The notes: generated by a model not told the origin, from the letters alone. A DNA stretch of 64,000 bases from Terrimonas rubra (GCF_042686025.1 NZ_JBHUOZ010000001.1:806001-870000), one strand, 5' to 3'. Positions 34,067-43,750 are shown, counted from the first letter of the stretch. Numbers and translations are program-made.

Positions 34067-36001
34067 TTAGTATATACTTTTCCCCTCGGTGATCATAATC
34101 CAGTTATCGGTGCGGAAGGGCGAAGCCGGTAAGCCGTCGGCATTGTATAAATTGGCATCATCAGGGTTATTGGCCCAGGCATACCTTACCGCTACCGGTT
34201 TTTTCACAAATGCATTATGTACCACAATGGTATTACCTACTATCTGCGCCTGCGCCCATACAAATTTTTTATCCTCCCCGGCAATGGTAAAGCCGCGCAG
34301 GTAAGCATATTTATCCTTTGCTACCAGGCCATTACCTATATGGTCAAATGTAAGGATGATCTTATCGCCCTGCACCTGCATGGATCTGTATACGGGGCCA
34401 CTATGCACCAGGTCTTTGTTGTAGGCTACTTTTTCTGCAGCCAGTGCCAGACGGTAACCCACATCTTTTTTATTACGGGGATGAATATCTTTTGCTTCAC
34501 CGATATCTATAATCACGGCCTCCCCGGTTTGCGGTAAACTTAAGGCACTATGCTGCGCATCCCTTAACTCAGCCCAGGCACTTTCGACAGGTTCAGGTAC
34601 AGCCGCCATAAAATTGGCCAGTTGTACCCAGATAAAAGGAAAGTCATAGCCCCATTTACTGCGCCAGTTCCTGATCATGGCAGGGAACAGGGTTTTGTAT
34701 TTTGCCGCTTCATCCGCATTCGATTCACCCTGGTACCAGATAGCGCCTTTAATAGCGAACTGTATCAGCGGAGCTATCATGGCATTATATAACTGTGAAG
34801 GAAAAGCATTGGGGCCAAGTTCTTTTAGTCCAAACTCAGTTGACAGTACCGATGGCTTATACTGCCACTGGCCGGCCAAAGGTATTTTTGCTCCTTCTAC
34901 TTCTATATAAAGCTGGTCGGCATTACCGGTTAAACCGCCACCGCCGCCGCCGTCTACCACTTTAATGACCAGTGTATTTTTTCCCTTTTTTAAATTCCCT
35001 GTAGGAATAGTGTATACCCGGTCCTGGTTCCATACACGCCCGGTACCAACTAACTGTCCGTTGAGGTAAGTGGAATCAATATCATCAACAGGCCCCAAAC
35101 TCAATACTATATGGGCATTGGCGGGCAGGTCATTTACATCAAATTCTTTTTTAAACCACACAATACCATCCGCATTTCCGATCTCGGAGCTTTCATAACT
35201 CGCCGGCTGCATAATCGGCTTCCAGCCGATCACATTGTTGTTATACCATTTTTCCGCACTGCCTTTATCGTTTTGTAATGCCGTATTGAATTGTGCTTTT
35301 CTTTCATCAATACCATTCATGGAAGCAGCATAGGCGTTCACATCTGCATTTTTATATTCGGGACGCTCCTTGATCAGGTCCCAGCTTGTCCAGGTTTGTA
35401 TATTGGTACCACCCCAGGAAGTATTGATCAGGCCGATAGGTATGTTCAGGTCTTTATGCAGTTGTTTACCAAAAAAATAACCTACAGCCGAAAAGTAACG
35501 TGATGACTCCGGCCCGCATACCTGCCAGGCCGCTTGTTTCACATTGGTTTTTGGCGCCATGGCCATATCTTTTTCCACGGTGAACAAGCGGATATTGGGA
35601 AAGCTGCTGGCCGGCACTTCGGTAGCCGTATTGCTCACATCGCCCAGCGGCCATTCCATATTGGACTGTCCGCTACATATCCATACATCACCAATTAAAA
35701 CATTGGTAAAGGTTTTTGTTTCTTTTTTACCGGTAATGGTCATTTCAAACGGACCGCCCCAGGCCATGGGTTGCAATGTAACCAACCACTCACCTTTGGC
35801 GTTGGCTTTTACTTTTGCATGTTGCTGGTTAAAACTAACCGTAATGCTTTCATTTTTTGCAGCAGTGCCCCATATTTTTACCGGTTTATCTCTTTGAACC
35901 ACCATATTGCTGGAAAAGAAATACGGCAATGTAATAGCGGCGTACCCGCTGAACCCAATACTGATGAATACGATGCACAACAATAGTTTTAACTTACTCA
36001 T
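34067..36001 (-). CDS. Secreted sialate O-acetylesterase, SGNH fold
   Basis: A 644-residue secreted enzyme with a signal peptide (residues 1-21). An N-terminal beta domain (FFSSNMVVQRDKPVKIWG) is followed by the SGNH hydrolase, split around an inserted GH2-like jelly roll (about 270-370, NDLPANAHIVLSLGPVDDID). Catalytic blocks: GQSNMEWPLG (nucleophile Ser), IWYQGESN, and the Asp/His pair in AKDIHPRNK. It removes O-acetyl groups from sialic acids or from plant glycans such as acetylated xylan. It stands alone with its own terminator. Confidence 0.92.
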   Translation of the reverse strand: MSKLKLLLCIVFISIGFSGYAAITLPYFFSSNMVVQRDKPVKIWGTAAKNESITVSFNQQHAKVKANAKGEWLVTLQPMAWGGPFEMTITGKKETKTFTNVLIGDVWICSGQSNMEWPLGDVSNTATEVPASSFPNIRLFTVEKDMAMAPKTNVKQAAWQVCGPESSRYFSAVGYFFGKQLHKDLNIPIGLINTSWGGTNIQTWTSWDLIKERPEYKNADVNAYAASMNGIDERKAQFNTALQNDKGSAEKWYNNNVIGWKPIMQPASYESSEIGNADGIVWFKKEFDVNDLPANAHIVLSLGPVDDIDSTYLNGQLVGTGRVWNQDRVYTIPTGNLKKGKNTLVIKVVDGGGGGGLTGNADQLYIEVEGAKIPLAGQWQYKPSVLSTEFGLKELGPNAFPSQLYNAMIAPLIQFAIKGAIWYQGESNADEAAKYKTLFPAMIRNWRSKWGYDFPFIWVQLANFMAAVPEPVESAWAELRDAQHSALSLPQTGEAVIIDIGEAKDIHPRNKKDVGYRLALAAEKVAYNKDLVHSGPVYRSMQVQGDKIILTFDHIGNGLVAKDKYAYLRGFTIAGEDKKFVWAQAQIVGNTIVVHNAFVKKPVAVRYAWANNPDDANLYNADGLPASPFRTDNWIMITEGKSIY

Positions 36002-36103
36002 ATAGCCTGTTTAAGCTTCTAAATTAACCCCTAAAATTTAAACGGCGAAAATCAAGCTGGTAATACTATCATTCGTTTGCCAATTTCTTTCTAACTTCCC
36101 CCG

Positions 36104-37195
36104 GTGAGTTCTACCACTACCACATCATCACAAGCTGCCTGGCGCAGGCTGCGTAAAAACAAAGGCGCTATTGCCGGGCTTATTGTTATTAGCCTGGCTG
36201 TACTGGTAGCCGTATTTGCTTATTTTATAGCACCGGATAATTCGCCTTATGCCAACAGGATGATACTCGAAATAGGCGGTGAAAAACCGGGCACTACCCG
36301 GCAGTTTTTACAGGTAAAAAAAGAAACCGGTTTTGCGGCCGAAGGTTTTTTTACACAGTTACTCAATGGCAAACAGGATAAATATTATTATGTACCCATC
36401 ACCAGCCATACCCTTAATGGTGATAATGTTATTGTACAAAAGTATATTGATGAAGGTTTAACGGAAAGACAGGCTTACCACCAAACACAAGTTGCTGCCA
36501 CACCTGTTACCAGTATCACCTTCTGGCTGGGCACCGATAAATATGGCCGTGATATTTTAAGCCGTTTAATTATCGGTACCCGTATCAGTTTGAGTGTGGG
36601 GTTGATCGCCGTGGTCATTTCCATCAGTATCGGCCTGGTATTAGGCTCTTTAGCCGGTTATATACGCGGCCGTACCGACAGCGCCATTATGTGGTTCATT
36701 AATGTGATCTGGAGCATCCCTACATTATTACTGGTATTTGCCATTACATTGGCATTAGGCAAAGGTTTCTGGCAGGTATTCATTGCCGTAGGCCTGACCA
36801 TGTGGGTAAATGTGGCACGCCTTGTTCGCGGACAGGTACTGGCGGTAAGAGAGATGGAATATATTGAAGCTACAAGAGCATTAGGCTTCTCCGGTGCCCG
36901 CACTATTGTCAGGCATATATGGCCCAATATCATCGGGCCTGTGGTGGTGATCGCCGCCTCTAATTTCGCGTCGGCCATTGTAATAGAAGCCGGCCTTAGT
37001 TTTTTGGGTGTAGGGGTGCAACCTCCTCAACCCAGCTGGGGTTTAATGATAAAAGAGAATTACAATTTTATCATCACCAATAATCCCATGCTGGCCCTGG
37101 CGCCCGGCTTTGCCATTATGATACTGGTACTGGCTTTTAACTTACTGGGCAACGGGCTGAGGGATGCGATGAATGTAAGAGGGAAAACGGGTTAA
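36104..37195 (+). CDS. ABC transporter permease, OppC/DppC type
   Basis: A 363-residue permease with a GTG start (MSSTTTTSSQAAWRRLRK). The OppC N-terminal helix (RKNKGAIAGLIVISLAVLV) is followed by an enlarged extracytoplasmic segment (about 45-145) and five more helices with the EAA-type loop YIEATRALGFSGARTI. It belongs to peptide/nickel-type importers. No OppA, OppB or ATPase genes are adjacent, so its partners lie elsewhere; in Bacteroidota such permeases are often scattered. Substrate unknown. Confidence 0.9.
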   Translation: MSSTTTTSSQAAWRRLRKNKGAIAGLIVISLAVLVAVFAYFIAPDNSPYANRMILEIGGEKPGTTRQFLQVKKETGFAAEGFFTQLLNGKQDKYYYVPITSHTLNGDNVIVQKYIDEGLTERQAYHQTQVAATPVTSITFWLGTDKYGRDILSRLIIGTRISLSVGLIAVVISISIGLVLGSLAGYIRGRTDSAIMWFINVIWSIPTLLLVFAITLALGKGFWQVFIAVGLTMWVNVARLVRGQVLAVREMEYIEATRALGFSGARTIVRHIWPNIIGPVVVIAASNFASAIVIEAGLSFLGVGVQPPQPSWGLMIKENYNFIITNNPMLALAPGFAIMILVLAFNLLGNGLRDAMNVRGKTG

Positions 37196-37288
37196 AATGA
37201 TGAGTGATGAATGTATGAATGTGAATATAAAAAGCCCAAACGCATCTATTCTTTTTAAAGCCTGCACCACCTACGCTGTAATAATATG

Positions 37289-37354
37289 CGACCCCTCCGG
37301 GGTCGGAAATTTCTTTATTTAATATAGCTAAAAACATATGATGCCTCGGGCATC
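37289..37354. repeat. Bipartite REP-like palindromes, copy 2
   Basis: CGACCCC-TCC-GGGGTCG (37289-37305) and GATGCC-TCG-GGCATC (37340-37354), separated by 34 bases. The stems match those at 3753-3819; the loops differ. It lies between convergent dppC-like and uvrB genes. Confidence 0.8.
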
Positions 37355-37450
37355 AAAATGTATTTTAATGAATGAATCAGTACATTACCTGTTTTACCAC
37401 CATAATGTATTGTCCAAAAGTTAAAACATGTGCGCCTTTACAAACCTGCA

Positions 37451-37485
37451 TTTCCAAATCACCAAATTATCTCATTTCCAAATTA
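37451..37485 (-). repeat. Octamer array overlapping the uvrB stop codon
   Basis: On the minus strand it reads TAATTTGG AAATGAGA TAATTTGG TGATTTGG AAA; the first TAA is the uvrB stop. The 35-base block is nearly identical to 49735-49769 beside the pirin stop. Confidence 0.85.
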
Positions 37486-39534
37486 CTTCATTGTTTCCAG
37501 TTTCTTCTGCAAAGCAAACATCTCGTCACGCAAACGGGCGGCTTCAATAAAGTCAAGGTCTTTGGCCGCTTTGTTCATCTGTTTTTTAACATGGGCAATT
37601 TCTTTCTCCATCTGCGGTATGGTCACTTTGGCACTGTTAATATAACTGGTCTCGCTTTCAGCCGCTACCTGTACAATATCCTGCCCGTCAGCAATGGCAT
37701 AGGGGTTAGCCGGGTCAAAGCCTTTAATATCCAGCACTGATGTTTGGGCAAATACCTGTTGCTTGCTCTTCTTAACCGTAGTGGGTGTTATATTATGTTC
37801 TATATTATACGCTATCTGTTTCTCCCGGCGGCGCTGGGTTTCGTCCATGGTGCGTTGCATACTGGCCGTTATTTTGTCCGCATAAAAAATAACCCTGCCG
37901 TCCACATTACGGGCGGCGCGGCCCGCTGTCTGCGTTAAAGATTTTTCATTTCTTAAAAAGCCTTCTTTGTCCGCATCTAAAATAGCTACCAGCGATACTT
38001 CCGGCAGGTCCAGGCCCTCCCTTAACAGGTTCACCCCCACCAATACATCTATTTCACCCAGGCGTAACTGGCGTAATATCTCCACACGGTCAAGTGTGTC
38101 CACTTCACTGTGTATGTACTTAGATTTTATATTGATCCTTTGCAGGTACTTGTCCATTTCCTCTGCCATTCTTTTGGTCAGGGTAGTCACCAGTACACGA
38201 TCACCCTTCTTTACAGTCCGGTCAATCTCATCCAGCAGGTCATCTATCTGGTTCACCGATGGACGGATCTCTATCGGCGGATCTAACAAACCGGTAGGAC
38301 GTACCACCTGTTCCACCACCAATCCATCCGTTTTCTGTAATTCAAAATCATCCGGCGTAGCCGATACAAAAATGGTCTGGTTCAACAAGGTTTCAAACTC
38401 ATGAAAATTCAAAGGCCGGTTATCCAGGGCCGATGGTAAACGGAAACCATAGTCCACCAGTACCATCTTACGGCTGCGGTCACCACCGTACATACCACTG
38501 ATCTGCGGAATGGTCTGGTGACTCTCATCTATCACCATTAAATAATCTTTGGGGAAATAATCCAGCAAACAGAAGGGGCGGGTACCCGGTAAACGGCGGT
38601 CAAAAAAACGGGAATAGTTCTCAATACCATTACAGTAACCCAGTTCGCGGATCATCTCCAGGTCATACTCCACCCTTTCCTTCAATCGCTGCGCTTCCAG
38701 CAGTTTGCCGTTCTCACTGTAATAATTTACCTGGGCTGTCATCTCATCCTGTATCTCATGTATCACCTGCTGCAGCATATCTTTAGGCGCTACATACAGG
38801 TTGGCCGGGAAAATGGCGGCATTATCAATACTGCCGATCCGTTTATTTGTTACAACATCAATGGTCTCTATCTCCTCTATCTCATCATCAAAAAAAGTTA
38901 CCCGGTAACCAAAATCCACATAAGGCAGGTTAATATCCACCGTATCCCCTTTCACCCGGAAAGTACCACGGTTAAACTCAATGGTGGTGCGACTGTACAG
39001 GGAGTTCACCAGTGAATGTAAAAAACCCTGGCGGGAGATGGTCTCCCCCTTGCTGATACGGATAATACCGTTCTCATAATCCGTCGGGTTACCCATACCA
39101 TAAATACAACTTACCGATGCTACCACGATAATATCCCTGCGGCCGCTTAACAAACTGGTAGTGGCTCTCAAACGCAACTTATCCAGCTCTTCATTAATGC
39201 TCAGGTCTTTTTCAATATATACATCACGTACCGGCACATAGGCTTCGGGTTGGTAATAATCGTAGTAGGATACAAAATACTCCACCGCGTTATCAGGGAA
39301 AAACTGTTTAAACTCGCCATACAGCTGGGCCACCAGTGTTTTATTATGGGTCAGTACCAGCGTCGGTTTCTGCACATTCTGTATCACATTGGCAATGGTA
39401 AATGTTTTACCCGATCCGGTAACCCCAAGTAAGGTCTGGAAAGCATCCCCGTCCTGCACACCTTTGGTTAACTGTCTGATCGCTTCCGGCTGATCGCCTG
39501 CTGGTTTATACGCGGATTGTAATTTAAATGCCAT
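37483..39534 (-). CDS. uvrB: Excinuclease ABC subunit B
   Basis: A 683-residue helicase-like damage recognition protein. Walker A GVTGSGKTF (residues 37-45), the beta-hairpin region SYYDYYQPEAYVP, DEXD-type VIDESHQTIPQ, motif VI QTAGRAARNVDGRV and a C-terminal UVR domain (about 640-678, KDLDFIEAARLRDEM) that contacts UvrC. It loads on lesions in nucleotide excision repair. TAAATTTG, a -7-like box, lies 4 bases before the ATG, suggesting a very short or absent leader. Its TAA stop is part of an octamer repeat. Confidence 0.97.
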   Translation of the reverse strand: MAFKLQSAYKPAGDQPEAIRQLTKGVQDGDAFQTLLGVTGSGKTFTIANVIQNVQKPTLVLTHNKTLVAQLYGEFKQFFPDNAVEYFVSYYDYYQPEAYVPVRDVYIEKDLSINEELDKLRLRATTSLLSGRRDIIVVASVSCIYGMGNPTDYENGIIRISKGETISRQGFLHSLVNSLYSRTTIEFNRGTFRVKGDTVDINLPYVDFGYRVTFFDDEIEEIETIDVVTNKRIGSIDNAAIFPANLYVAPKDMLQQVIHEIQDEMTAQVNYYSENGKLLEAQRLKERVEYDLEMIRELGYCNGIENYSRFFDRRLPGTRPFCLLDYFPKDYLMVIDESHQTIPQISGMYGGDRSRKMVLVDYGFRLPSALDNRPLNFHEFETLLNQTIFVSATPDDFELQKTDGLVVEQVVRPTGLLDPPIEIRPSVNQIDDLLDEIDRTVKKGDRVLVTTLTKRMAEEMDKYLQRINIKSKYIHSEVDTLDRVEILRQLRLGEIDVLVGVNLLREGLDLPEVSLVAILDADKEGFLRNEKSLTQTAGRAARNVDGRVIFYADKITASMQRTMDETQRRREKQIAYNIEHNITPTTVKKSKQQVFAQTSVLDIKGFDPANPYAIADGQDIVQVAAESETSYINSAKVTIPQMEKEIAHVKKQMNKAAKDLDFIEAARLRDEMFALQKKLETMK

Positions 39535-39538
39535 ACTA

Positions 39539-39546
39539 CAAATTTA
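39539..39546 (-). promoter_or_regulatory. Possible -7 box of uvrB, leaderless start
   Basis: TAAATTTG on the minus strand fits TAnnTTTG and ends 4 bases before the uvrB ATG, so transcription would begin at or very near the start codon. No good -33 TTG is seen. Confidence 0.4.
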
Positions 39547-39629
39547 CCAAACGGGATTGAATAAACCTTTCCTGTCTCAATCCCTGTCTCCACATTCTGC
39601 ATACTAAATACTGTATACTTTACTGATCA

Positions 39630-39737
39630 GGGGCTCTCAGCAATAGTAACTCCGGTCAGCTCCTGTTCCCGCTGTCCGCTATACCCCGGTCTTATTTACC
39701 GGGGTGCCGCTTCCATCGGGCAGCCTTTCGGCAACAG
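39630..39737 (-). repeat. Interspersed family A element, copy A3
   Basis: On the minus strand: GAAAGGCTGCCCGATGGAAG near the start, ACAGCGGGAAC in the middle, AGTTACTATTGCTGAGAGCCCC at the end (given here in part). Closest to copy A4. It lies between the divergent uvrB and sulfatase-like genes; nothing else is visible in the 249-base gap. Confidence 0.8.
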
Positions 39738-39783
39738 TACAACCATACACTGAAATATATTTACCTTCACAGCCTGCATTTAA

Positions 39784-41301
39784 ATGCTACTGCTGATGAT
39801 GAATAAAATCAACAAATGGGCCCTGTACTTTTTACCGCTGAGTATCGTCCTGTTTTTTTATTTGAATAACTTCAACCGTTTTGGACACTTATTATTAACT
39901 ACACCGGTCTTTATATTATTCCTCATTCATACAGCCTTTGCCTACCTGTTATTATCGCTGGGCTTTCTTGTATGCAGGAAAAATAAAGCGGTAGCTTTAC
40001 TCTTTACCTCGCTTTTTCTCGTTTTCTTTTTTGCCTTCGGCTCCCTGCAGGACTTCCTCTTTAATCATCCATGGAAGTTTTTTAAACTATTGTCCAATAC
40101 CATCATTATCACGCTTCTTTTTTTAAGTGGTTGTTTGTTACTGAGCTGGTGGTTAAAAAAAAGGAAAACCCTTGTAGTTCGGCTCAACCGCTTTTTATTA
40201 TTGGTATTCACTTTCTTCCTTGTGTATGAAGCAGGGTTCGCCTTTATGTATCAAACACTGAGAGCAGATAAACTGACCGCACAACCACAACAAACATTCA
40301 ATAACACGCCCACAGCCAAAGACAGCCTGCCGGATATTTATCACCTCTTATTCGATAGTTACACCAGTAATGAGCAACTGGAAAAACACTGGCAATATAC
40401 CAACCCGCTTTACAGCCAGCTCGATTCGCTTGGCTTTTTTACAGTAAACAAAGCCACCAGTAACTATTCCTTAACCGCACTGTCACTAAACTCCGCTTTT
40501 AACATGAATTACCTGGCGGGAAATAAAAAAGAAAGAATACACAGTTTCGATAATTTCCTGTTATGGTCATTGAACCTGGAAAACAACAGCTGGTTCCGTT
40601 TGTTGCAGCAATACCAATACAACGTAAAACTCCACTCGCTTATTTACGAACCGTACAGCACCAAAGCCAAAGGCAATATGGCCCACGGAAGCCCGCAAAG
40701 CTGGCTACGCCTGCAAACTTTTGAAAAAGTTGTCTTTGATCCCTGGCGTCTTAACCAATTAAAAAAACTCGTAGGAAGTTCAGCAGCTTTACCGCCTTCG
40801 GTAGCTACAAAATTCGGTGCCATGCAGCAGTATAACCTTAATACTGCCGAGCAGGTATATAAAGACCTTGCAATACCGGCCGCCGGACCCGGTTATGCTT
40901 TTTACCATTTCCTGCTGCCCCACTATCCCTATCTTTTTGATGCGGCAGGTAATCCTTTACCTGTAACTGCCGGCACCTTGGGTCTGGATCCCAAAGGTTA
41001 CCTGCAACAGGTACAATACAGCAATCTACTTATCAATAAACTGGTAAGATCTATACTGGCAAATAAACCGGCCAAGCCTAAGATCATCATCATTTCCGGT
41101 GATCATGGTTTTAAAGATTTCCAAATGGGAGCAACAGATACCAGTCCTTACCAGACCATCACCGCCATTTATTTCAGTGATAAAAATTACACGGCACTGC
41201 CCACTGAAATGAGCCTGGTAAACCTGTACCGGTTTGTGGCCAATAAAACATTTAAACAAACCCTGCCGGCTTTAAAGGATAGTATATTACAGGGAGAATA
41301 A
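39784..41301 (+). CDS. Membrane-bound sulfatase/phosphatase-superfamily protein
   Basis: A 505-residue protein with about five N-terminal membrane helices (residues 12-165) and a C-terminal extracytoplasmic domain of the alkaline phosphatase superfamily. Visible metal-site blocks are LPDIYHLLFDSY and IIIISGDHGFKDF (Asp-His). The conserved nucleophile would lie in the NKATSNYSLTALSLNS region. Relatives include LTA synthase-like and phosphoethanolamine transferase-like enzymes, which modify envelope glycolipids; the actual substrate is unknown. Met5 or Met6 could be the true start. Confidence 0.8.
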   Translation: MLLLMMNKINKWALYFLPLSIVLFFYLNNFNRFGHLLLTTPVFILFLIHTAFAYLLLSLGFLVCRKNKAVALLFTSLFLVFFFAFGSLQDFLFNHPWKFFKLLSNTIIITLLFLSGCLLLSWWLKKRKTLVVRLNRFLLLVFTFFLVYEAGFAFMYQTLRADKLTAQPQQTFNNTPTAKDSLPDIYHLLFDSYTSNEQLEKHWQYTNPLYSQLDSLGFFTVNKATSNYSLTALSLNSAFNMNYLAGNKKERIHSFDNFLLWSLNLENNSWFRLLQQYQYNVKLHSLIYEPYSTKAKGNMAHGSPQSWLRLQTFEKVVFDPWRLNQLKKLVGSSAALPPSVATKFGAMQQYNLNTAEQVYKDLAIPAAGPGYAFYHFLLPHYPYLFDAAGNPLPVTAGTLGLDPKGYLQQVQYSNLLINKLVRSILANKPAKPKIIIISGDHGFKDFQMGATDTSPYQTITAIYFSDKNYTALPTEMSLVNLYRFVANKTFKQTLPALKDSILQGE

Positions 41302-41334
41302 CTTATGAAAAGAGAAGCCTCAATCAGCTGGTAG

Positions 41335-42375
41335 TTAAAACCGTTCTTCTACCTCACGTATCCTTTTCTTCAATAATCCTTTTGGCGGAAATCTTTTGGC
41401 AAAGGTGATCCGGTAATTACCGGTGCTGAAAACATAGTCTCTTGACGATACCACACCGGGCGCTGTAACCCGGTTTGCGACCCACGACAGAGAAGCCGAC
41501 CACTTATCATTGTTATAACCAACTACAGTACGGAAAAACAAATTAGGACTAAACGTGGTTTTGGAAACAGTAGTACCGTCTTCCTTTCTCTCCTTTACAA
41601 AATTTAAATTGGTATTAATGGTGGAGGAAGCCATCGCAAAAAAATGCTCCTTATACACAAAAGTGTAGGCATAACCGGCACCGGGGCCCAATGAAAAAAA
41701 ACTGGATTTTGCAATATACTGCTGCGGGTAAAAATTAAACAATGCTTCCGGCACCAGGGCGCTATCGGCCTTTACCAGGCCATAATACACTTCGGCCCCG
41801 ACTAAAAAAGTGCCGGCCGATTTTTTCTGCCACTCATTCTGCAGAAATGCCGCTTTATAAGAAAAACGGTCATAGTTCAATATATTAAAAGCACTAAAGC
41901 CCAGCTTGCGTACTTTAATATCAGGACGCTGGTAAAATGTCAGCGGGTCATCATTACCATATCCTTTAGGACGTAAATAAAAACCGCCATAAAACTGGCC
42001 CAGCAGATCCACCATCCATTTACGGGTATAAATATGCGTTTGCAGGTCAAGCGAACGGGTTTTTCCTTTTACATCATTATCCGGATTAATAAAAGATAAA
42101 GGGAAACTGGCATTTAAAGTAATAGGACCATAAGACACACCTACACCCAGGTTCAATGCTCCATTAGGGCGGTATTTAAGCGGCCGTACGCCCTGGTGGC
42201 CCTGTATATTTACATTGGTGTACTTACCTGAAAAAAATACACGGCCAGTAATCAATTTAGGATAGGTCTCATAATAGCTGCTGTCAAAGTCTACTTTCTT
42301 TTTTTGTGCCATGCCCGTTAAAGAGCAGGCAGATAACAAAACAGCACCCGTCCATTTTTTTATACAAAACACCAT
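41335..42375 (-). CDS. DUF4421 family outer-membrane-type protein
   Basis: A 346-residue protein started at MVFCIKKWTGAVLLSACSLT, a signal peptide ending near GMAQ; the longer frame would begin with TTG. The mature part is rich in alternating aromatic strands (LNLGVGVSYGPITLNASFPL, FYGGFYLRPKGYG), typical of a beta-barrel and of family DUF4421. Function is unknown. It is divergent from the class A hydrolase gene and shares with it a region containing an 18-bp perfect palindrome. Confidence 0.83.
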   Translation of the reverse strand: MVFCIKKWTGAVLLSACSLTGMAQKKKVDFDSSYYETYPKLITGRVFFSGKYTNVNIQGHQGVRPLKYRPNGALNLGVGVSYGPITLNASFPLSFINPDNDVKGKTRSLDLQTHIYTRKWMVDLLGQFYGGFYLRPKGYGNDDPLTFYQRPDIKVRKLGFSAFNILNYDRFSYKAAFLQNEWQKKSAGTFLVGAEVYYGLVKADSALVPEALFNFYPQQYIAKSSFFSLGPGAGYAYTFVYKEHFFAMASSTINTNLNFVKERKEDGTTVSKTTFSPNLFFRTVVGYNNDKWSASLSWVANRVTAPGVVSSRDYVFSTGNYRITFAKRFPPKGLLKKRIREVEERF

Positions 42376-42431
42376 TTGGTAAAGTAAGTGAAAAAAATTG
42401 TGCCGCAAATAAACGCAGGCTTTTATTTTGT

Positions 42432-42449
42432 GTTAAGTTGTAACTTAAC
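42432..42449. promoter_or_regulatory. 18-bp perfect palindrome, candidate operator
   Basis: GTTAAGTTGTAACTTAAC lies in the 77-base divergent region between the DUF4421 and class A hydrolase genes, ending 3 bases before the hydrolase ATG and following a TATTTTG box at 42424. It may bind a dimeric regulator or form a leader hairpin. Confidence 0.5.
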
Positions 42450-42452
42450 AAC

Positions 42453-43700
42453 ATGTTACGGATAATATTTTTATTTGTTATGATGATCACTGCTATGTCT
42501 GCACAAACCCAGACCCGCAATAGCCCCTGGTTAAAAAAATATTTACACCAACATGCTTCTCCTTTTTTGCAGGGTATACTGCAACAGCCGGACAGTTTCC
42601 GGTACCAACTCATCTACACACAGATCAACCGCGACAAAAACAACAAACCTTCTTTCAAACATTTTTATCTGAATGTTGATAAGGGCCGTTATTTCAATCC
42701 CGCCTCCACCGTTAAAATGCCACTGGCTTTTTTAGCCCTGGAAAAACTGAATAACCTGCATATTGAAGGCTTAAACAGTTATAGCGACATGTTAACGGAT
42801 AGTGCTAGGCCTCCCCAGACAGCTGTAACCGGCGACCTCACCGCAAAAAACGGCAAGCCCTCCATTGCACACTATATCAAAAAAATATTCCTGGTCAGCG
42901 ATAACGATGCCTATAACCGTTTATATGAGTTCATCGGGCAGCAAACCATTAACGAACGCCTGCAGCAAATGGGTTACAATACCATGCAGATCACCCGGCG
43001 CTTTGTACGCATGACGGAAGAGGAGAATAAATACACCAACCCTATCAGCTTTTACAACGGGCAGCAATTAATCTATCAGCAACCGGAAGCATACAGCCAG
43101 TTCAAATTTGATTTCAGTAAACCCCGTTTCATTGGTAATGCCCATTACGATCGTGATGATAAGCTGGTGAACAGCCCTATGGACTTTACCACCCATAACA
43201 ATGCCCCGCTGGCCGATCTGCAGCAGATCTTACAATCCGTTTTATTTCCCGGATCGGTAAAAAAATCGCAACGGTTCAATTTAACTACAGCAGATTACCA
43301 GTTCCTGTACCGGTCCATGAGCATGCTTCCTTCCGAAAGTGATTATCCGAAATACGATACCACGGAGTTTTTCGATAGTTATACCAAATTCTTTTTCTTC
43401 CGCGATAAAAAATCACCGGTTCCTGATCATATCCGCTCTTTCAATAAAACCGGCTGGAGTTATGGCTTTTTAACCGACATCTGTTATATCGTCGACTTTA
43501 AAAATAATATTGAGTTCATGCTCAGCGGAAATATTTATACGAATAAAGATGGTGTATTGAACGATGATAAATACGAATATAACGAAACCGGTTATCCTTT
43601 CTTTAAAGAGGTGGGTGAAATTATCTATAACTACGAACTGAACAGGAAACGTAAACACCCGCCCATATTGGACGATTGGAAAAAAGTAACCGGTAAATAA
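42453..43700 (+). CDS. Class A beta-lactamase-like serine hydrolase
   Basis: A 415-residue secreted protein with a signal peptide (MLRIIFLFVMMITAMSAQ). The three penicillin-recognising motifs are intact: Ser85-x-x-Lys88 in NPASTVKMP, SDN at 149-151 in LVSDNDAYN and KTG at 332-334 in FNKTGWSYGF. It is longer than classic class A enzymes (about 290) and the region between SDN and KTG is extended. It could be a beta-lactamase, a D,D-peptidase or another esterase; resistance is not implied without the Glu166-type loop, which I cannot place. Confidence 0.85.
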   Translation: MLRIIFLFVMMITAMSAQTQTRNSPWLKKYLHQHASPFLQGILQQPDSFRYQLIYTQINRDKNNKPSFKHFYLNVDKGRYFNPASTVKMPLAFLALEKLNNLHIEGLNSYSDMLTDSARPPQTAVTGDLTAKNGKPSIAHYIKKIFLVSDNDAYNRLYEFIGQQTINERLQQMGYNTMQITRRFVRMTEEENKYTNPISFYNGQQLIYQQPEAYSQFKFDFSKPRFIGNAHYDRDDKLVNSPMDFTTHNNAPLADLQQILQSVLFPGSVKKSQRFNLTTADYQFLYRSMSMLPSESDYPKYDTTEFFDSYTKFFFFRDKKSPVPDHIRSFNKTGWSYGFLTDICYIVDFKNNIEFMLSGNIYTNKDGVLNDDKYEYNETGYPFFKEVGEIIYNYELNRKRKHPPILDDWKKVTGK

Positions 43701-43750
43701 ACCGGCATATATACCACCGGGTGTCACGGCCCGCACAAAAACAAGATCAT

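Noticed and set aside
36104..37195. Complete peptide ABC importer locus
   Set aside because: Only the OppC-type permease is present; no binding protein, second permease or ATPase adjoins it.
42453..43700. Antibiotic resistance gene (class A beta-lactamase)
   Set aside because: The three active-site motifs are present, but length and the region between motifs differ from known lactamases; resistance cannot be claimed.
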